Below, one piece after another: positions 59,302 through 64,000 of a DNA stretch of 64,000 nucleotides (its first letter is position 1; each line of letters starts with the position of its first letter). Where the stretch lies: the NCBI GenBank assembly GCA_030144725.1, contig JASKMD010000007.1, forward strand, positions 9,321,441 through 9,385,440, in the 5' to 3' direction. The position numbers were made by a program, and so were the translations under genes. Source of the stretch: Haematococcus lacustris. Lineage: Eukaryota; Chlorophyta; Chlorophyceae; Chlamydomonadales; Haematococcaceae. The notes under the pieces were generated by a model. It did no database searches, was not told where the DNA came from, and saw only the letters and a program-made list of their open reading frames with translations.

Positions 59302-59367
59302 GGGTTTAAGAATTCACACAAATATAAGCGATTTCATGAGCTGAAGGACGCGGCACAGAGGCCAACA

Positions 59368-62284
59368 ATGTATGCCATCGGAAAGCACGCAGCGAACCGC
59401 CTGACAACTGCGCTGCTGGCCGGTCCTCCTCTCGGCCATGGTTTGCTCCCTGTGGCGGCCGTTGCTTTTAGGAGCTGGAGCAGTGAGTTATTCATGGTCT
59501 GCTTCCAACTCTTACTTCAGTATCCAATCCAAACTGCACTGCCAGTGACAAATGCACACCCGCAGTATGTGTGATGCAGCAACGCTAACCGACGGGTGCC
59601 ATGTAAAGGGTGGTGGTAATGCTAGTGGTGGTGCTGGTGCTGCTGCTGCTGCTGCTGATGATGATATTGATGACTGCTGCTGATATTGAAGACTGCTGCT
59701 AATATTGATGACTGCTGCTGATGGTGATGACTGTTGCTGATGGTGATGACCCAGGCAGTGCTGGGCCTGACTCAGATGTTACGCGCAATGCGGAGAAGCT
59801 GCTGGAGCTGCTGGCACACAGCCCTGCCATGCAGCAGGTCATGCTGGCCAGCCTGCCCCCTGCCCTGCGCGGTGACCCTGCCATGGTCAAGGCCATGCTG
59901 TCAGACCCAGGCGTGAAGCAGAAGCTTGTGGAGATGATCAGCAAGCAGGTGCTGCCTCAACACTGGGCCCCACACTCTAACACCTCGGCACTGGGACCAT
60001 CACCCGCCATCATCATCATTTTTGCTGCATGGCGTTCGCAAAACATGGCGTTGCAGCGCATGGGGTCAGCGACATCGTCATCCCTTACATTGCCTGTCTC
60101 AACATCAATAGTCTCAACATCAGCTAGTGTAGAACCAGTGTTGGGAGCAGCAGGCCCTCCTGGCTGCACAGCAGCATAGCAGCGCTGCAGACGAGCAGCA
60201 GGGCAGCAGGGCAGCAGGGCAGCAGGGCAGCAGCATCACCTCCTCCACGCCAACACTGGGGCCATACCCACTGCCACCCCCACCTGCTCCCACCCATCCC
60301 CACCCATCCGCACCTTCCAAACATGAAACCTCAGTTCTACCTTCACTCTTACCACCGCTGCTGCTGCACTAAAGTCCTTGTGCTGACTGTGAGTCAGCCA
60401 CCGTGGCAGCGGACTCGTGTCAGGTGCCTGTGTGACGGCTGTCAGCGACCCCCTTGACCTCACCTTTCACCACTCACCACTCACCTCAACATGTAGGGCA
60501 GCGGACCCCAGCACCCCCATACTTGAGGCACAGCACAACAGCTCACCCAGCTACACCACACCCAAAGACCTTTGGTTCATCCTCAACCTGTTGCACCCTC
60601 ACCTTGAACCAAGCTCTTGACCTTTCGCCTGACCTGACCTGACCTGACCTGACCTGACCTGACCTGACCTGACCTGACCTGACCTGACCTGACCTGACCT
60701 GACCTGACCTGACCTGACCTGACCTGACCTGACCTGACCTGACCTGACCTGACCTGACCTGACCTGACCTGACCTGACCTGACCTGACCTGACCTGACCT
60801 GACCTGACCTGACCTGACCTGACCTGACCTGACCTGACCTGACCTGACCTGACCTGACCTGACCTGACCTGACCTGACCTGACCTGACCTGACCTGACCT
60901 GACCTGACCTGACCTGACCTGACCTGACCTGACCTGACCTGACCTGACCTGACCTGACCTGACCCTGCTGTACCGGCCTGCTGCTGCTGCTGCTGCTGTT
61001 GTCAGGGTGTCAAGCTGCCCAGCCAAGTGCTGGAGCAGCTGACCCCCGGACACATGGACCACATGATGGAGAGGCTGCAGCGTGCAGGCATCCACCCGCC
61101 AGACATCCCGGCCAAGCTCATGGCGCACCCCACCCTGTTCAAGCAGCTGCAGGAGCCGCAGGTCATGCAGGTGGGACCCAGTGTGGGCTGATGCTGAGCA
61201 GCCTGGGGGCTGGAGCTCCCTCCGCATCACACTCATGCTTGCTCCAAGTCCCTGTCACGGGGGCTGGCAGCAAGGGGTTTGGCTGGAGTGAGTGAGGGAT
61301 TGGCGGTGCCACAGGATAGGTACCGTAGCATCGCCTGACTCAAGGGTGCTGGCAGCGAGGGACAGCGGGAGCGAGTAAGTGACTGAGGGTGCTGCAGGGC
61401 ATAGCCTAGCCAGGGGCCTGGGATCCATGCAGCTGCAGCCTGCCTCTGCGCCTCAATGGGAATCGCTGCTCAACCCAGACTTTGTTGTGGCTGGGAGGGC
61501 AGGGCTGGTGGAGGGGCCACACGGGGATGAGGGGGAGAGTGTTGTTGGGAGGGTGGGCTGGGAGGCGCTCTTCACCTCATGAAGGCAGTGGTGGTGCCCA
61601 CCACATCACCACCACCACCACCACCACCAAGGGCCAGCATGCGTGTATGTATGCATGGATGCATGCATGCATGTATGTATGCATGGACGCATGCATGTAT
61701 GCATGTATGTATGTGACATGCATCATCACAGCTGCCCCTGGTCTTGGGTGTGCAGGCGTTCTTGGAGACAGCGGAGGACCCGGGTGCAGCCACCAAGTAC
61801 AGTCCCGCGGTGATGGCGGTGAGAGAGAGGGGGGCAGGCAAGGCCAGGCTGGTGAGGGGGTGGGCGGGGCGGGGCAGGGGTCAGGCGGTGGTGGGGTGGG
61901 ACGGGCCAGGCTTGCATCGTCTCCACAGAGGTGCCCTGCAGAGAGGCGTGAAGGTTGCACCTGGCAGAGGCGGGCTGTGTGGTGCCTTGCAGGTGGTGAG
62001 GGAGGCCCAGGCTGTGCTGCGGGGCGGCTCCGCAGCTGCTGGCATGGGGCCGCCTGCCGCCAAGGTGAGGGAGGGTGCGGGGTAGGATGGGGCAGACAGG
62101 ACACCTGGGCAGGTGCTGTGGGGTGCTACACCTCCCTACCAATGCCAGTGGCCACTGCTACTGCCCCTAGTTAAGGCACTGACTGCTGCCGCTGCCGCCC
62201 CGGCTAGCCTTGCACTCGCCCACTGTCCTGCAGCTGCCACGATCTCCTGCTCCTGCTCTCATTGCTGGTACTACAGCTGCTAGT

Positions 62285-62330
<46 letters not shown>

Positions 62331-63260
62331 TGTGTCACTGACACTGCCTTAAGCTGACCCCCTGGCTGCCCCCAGCTGATGTTGATGCACTCAACCCCCC
62401 TTTACACTGCCTGGTTGGTCCAGCAACACGGCCTGCTGCTCCTGCTCTCCCCTTGCTGCTGGCACCGCCTGTGCCGACCGCTGCCGGGGGATAGTCCTGA
62501 TGCGGCCCCCCCACAGTCCCCCCTGCTGGCTGGCGCAGGATGCCACAGTCATTCCACGCGAAGGCGGCAGTCCAGAGCCCGGCCCCAGCCCCCAACAACC
62601 CATACAGCTGGGGACAGGGGACCCAGGCGCCCCACCTCCCCCTGCCGGCCTCCCCACCACAGCCCCACCCCCCTCCCCACCCTCTCCTCCCGCTCCTAGC
62701 CTGGCTAGCAGCCCTATTGCTAGCAGCAGCAGCGGCGGCAGCAGTGAGGCATCGCAGCCAGCAGGGGCACTGGGCGAGGGGGCGCCTTTCTTGCACCTGC
62801 TGCGCCAAGACCCGGGCCTCAGGCCGCTGCTGCAGCAGCCGCGGGTGCTGGCCGCCTTGCAGGAAATCAGCAAATCGCCCTGGAAAACGGTGAGCGAGCG
62901 AAACGGGAGCGGGTGGGGAAGGGAAAGGGGGAGTGGGAAGGGGAGGGGAAGGGAGGGAAGGCATTGGGCATGTGTTTAGCACATTGTTGTGCTCTCCTTT
63001 ACATCGCAGGTCAAGTACATTCTCGACAAAGACGTCATGAAGGTATTCTCGGTAAGGATCACGTCCGCGCGGCTCGGTACTTTGCCGCCACTGTCTCACT
63101 CACTCCCTCACTGCCTCACACCCTCCCTCTTACCTTACCTCTCACCTTACCTCTTACCCACTCTCTTACCCACTCTCGCTGCGGCTGTGCCCTCAACTGT
63201 GCGCCGTGATGGCTGCAGGCGTTCAACACCATGCTGAAAAACGCGGGCAAGACGAAGTGA
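59368..63260 (+). CDS. Mitochondrial STI1-repeat protein
   Basis: Eight exons with fully consistent phases: 59368-59482, 59755-59948, 61006-61170, 61756-61818, 61993-62064, 62539-62889, 63010-63051, 63219-63260 (1044 nt, 347 aa). The N-terminus (MYAIGKHAANRLTTALL...FRSWSS) has Arg/Lys, no acidic residues and a typical mitochondrial presequence look. STI1-like helical repeats follow: LLELLAHSPAMQQVMLASL, PAMVKAMLSDPGVKQKLVEM, MDHMMERLQRAGIHPPD, and, after a Pro/Ser linker, FLHLLRQDPGLRPLLQQPRV with VKYILDKDVMKVF. Such repeats bind clients or chaperones in HOP/STI1, ubiquilin and Tic40. Role inferred: organellar chaperone cofactor. Intron 2 holds a 335 bp pentamer satellite. Confidence 0.8.
60629..60963. 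repeat. (GACCT)n pentanucleotide satellite
   Basis: Sixty-seven essentially perfect units in intron 2 of the STI1-repeat gene, ending 42 bp before the exon 3 acceptor. On the minus strand it reads as an SGQVR peptide repeat, which I regard as non-coding. Confidence 0.97.
61600..61720. repeat. (CAC)n and (ATGC/ATGT)n tracts
   Basis: CACCAC repeats followed by ATGCATG/TATG alternations in intron 3 of the STI1-repeat gene. Confidence 0.85.
62288..62330. repeat. (CTG)n trinucleotide tract
   Basis: Fourteen CTG units in an intron of the STI1-repeat gene. Shorter CTG runs occur at ~60980-61000 and ~59635. Confidence 0.95.
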
Positions 63261-63508
63261 CAACCGCAGTCATCGCAGCCTGTTCAGCGGATGGCTGCGA
63301 CCCTCGCTCACCCACCACTCAGTGTATTGACCCGCTCACACACTATTGACCCGCTCACACCCTGTGACACTGTCCTTCAATAATCAACTGGCGAGAGACG
63401 GTTCGCGACTGCACTAAAGAAATGCCGCAGTAGACCCGCGAGTCGTCACATCGGGCTTCTCGGCTGCTTCGGCCAGGGCGCGTACAAGGCAGGCGTTACG
63501 TCGGCTGT

Positions 63509-63736
63509 TCAATTCCAGCGAACTGCGGAATCGTTAATCTTCAGACCCGACAGCTCGCCCACCAGGTCTTGTGCAGTTCCCGACTCGGAGTCGCAAGTAA
63601 AGTCGATGTCAGGGCGGTCCGAAGAAGTCGTTGACCCCGACCTCTCGCATAGTGAGGCTGAATAGTTGCTCGGCTGCTGCCGCGTCTTGCCCTGCTGCGC
63701 TGGCCGGAGTGCATTGACCCTTGCTAAAGTACGAGC
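63509..63736 (-). CDS. Last exon of a minus-strand gene, unknown product
   Basis: After a TGCCCAG acceptor the minus strand is open for 76 codons in phase 0, from ARTLARVNALRPAQQGKTRQ through SSDRPDIDFTCDSESG to LSGLKINDSAVRWN and TGA. The mixed, acidic, non-repetitive composition looks genuine. An overlapping shorter frame (ending VNDFFGPP) is less likely because it has no matching acceptor phase. The gene is convergent with the STI1-repeat gene (stops 248 bp apart) and extends beyond the window. Family not recognised. Confidence 0.5.
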   Translation of the reverse strand, partial: ARTLARVNALRPAQQGKTRQQPSNYSASLCERSGSTTSSDRPDIDFTCDSESGTAQDLVGELSGLKINDSAVRWN

Positions 63737-64000
63737 CTGGGCAGTTCGTCAGGCATAGGGGCAGATGACCAGTGACAGGAACAGCAGACATGGGCAAGGG
63801 AGTAGGGGCGAGTCAGGCAGGCAGGGGGTGCCAGTCTCAGGGCAGGGCCAGGGGTCAGAGGGGCAGGAGCTAGGTGCAAGAGGGCAGGGGCGGGAGGCAG
63901 GAGCGGGGATGGGGCAAAGGGGCAGGGGTGGGGTGGAATGGGCAGAGATGTGACAGAGGAGCAGGGGCGGCGAGCAAGGGAGCAGGGGGTGGGTGGCAAG
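63737..64000. other. Intronic G-rich end of window
   Basis: Irregular GGGGCAGGGG-type repeats, probably an intron of the minus-strand gene above. No exon seen. Confidence 0.5.

Noticed and set aside
59203..59574. 123-codon plus frame as a separate gene
   Set aside because: Its middle is exon 1 of the STI1-repeat gene; the rest runs into the intron after a GTGAGT donor.
60583..61236. 217-codon minus frame with SGQVR repeats
   Set aside because: Translation of the GACCT satellite; the region is an intron of the plus-strand STI1-repeat gene.

Overview
The window reads as nuclear DNA of a green alga, most likely a volvocalean chlorophyte (Haematococcus/Chlamydomonas type). This is inferred from GC-rich sequence, short exons split by many GT-AG introns, long pentanucleotide and G-rich satellites inside introns, Ala/Gln-rich proteins, and the mix of mobile elements. 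No bacterial operons, rRNA, tRNA or CRISPR array were seen. Gene models were built by hand from splice sites and reading-phase continuity.

Layout. 1-4.6 kb: repeat-rich DNA with one partial minus-strand exon. 4.6-30.0 kb: a tandem array of a ~9.1 kb unit (two units plus the start of a third, ending in a 500-N gap). Each complete unit carries a six-exon minus-strand gene for a small secreted Ala/Ser-rich protein, a possible Gly-rich plus-strand gene, a solo copy of a Fanzor-type element end, and a 3 kb DNA transposon (called T2a here). Unit 2 alone has a 5.9 kb DNA transposon (T1) with a hAT-like transposase; the matching site in unit 1 is empty. 30.5-31.5 kb: a foldback and a Fanzor C-terminal remnant. 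31.5-39.2 kb (minus): a SET-domain protein with a Gln-rich N-terminus and giant intronic minisatellites. 39.3-41.2 kb: transposon T2b. 42.4-44.9 kb (plus): a DUF3054-like membrane protein with a Fanzor remnant in an intron. 46.6-48.7 kb (plus): a complete GSK3/shaggy kinase. 49.5-57.3 kb: a nest of mobile DNA (inverted T2b; a T2c deletion derivative; a Ty3/Gypsy chromovirus inserted in a Fanzor remnant). 57.6-59.3 kb (minus): a helical protein of unknown function, divergent from 59.4-63.3 kb (plus), a complete eight-exon mitochondrial STI1-repeat protein. 63.5 kb: the 3' end of a convergent minus-strand gene.

The main discoveries are: (i) T1 and T2 elements that all begin TCAG, end CTGA and are flanked by 7-bp target duplications, exact in four independent insertions and 6/7 in a fifth; (ii) internally deleted Fanzor (eukaryotic TnpB) elements with a conserved ~260 bp 3' non-coding end that is a candidate guide-RNA region; (iii) a tandemly amplified secreted alternating-Ala/Ser protein gene. 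Host genes appear independent of each other; the mobile elements explain most other structure and can be ordered in time by nesting and by the duplication.
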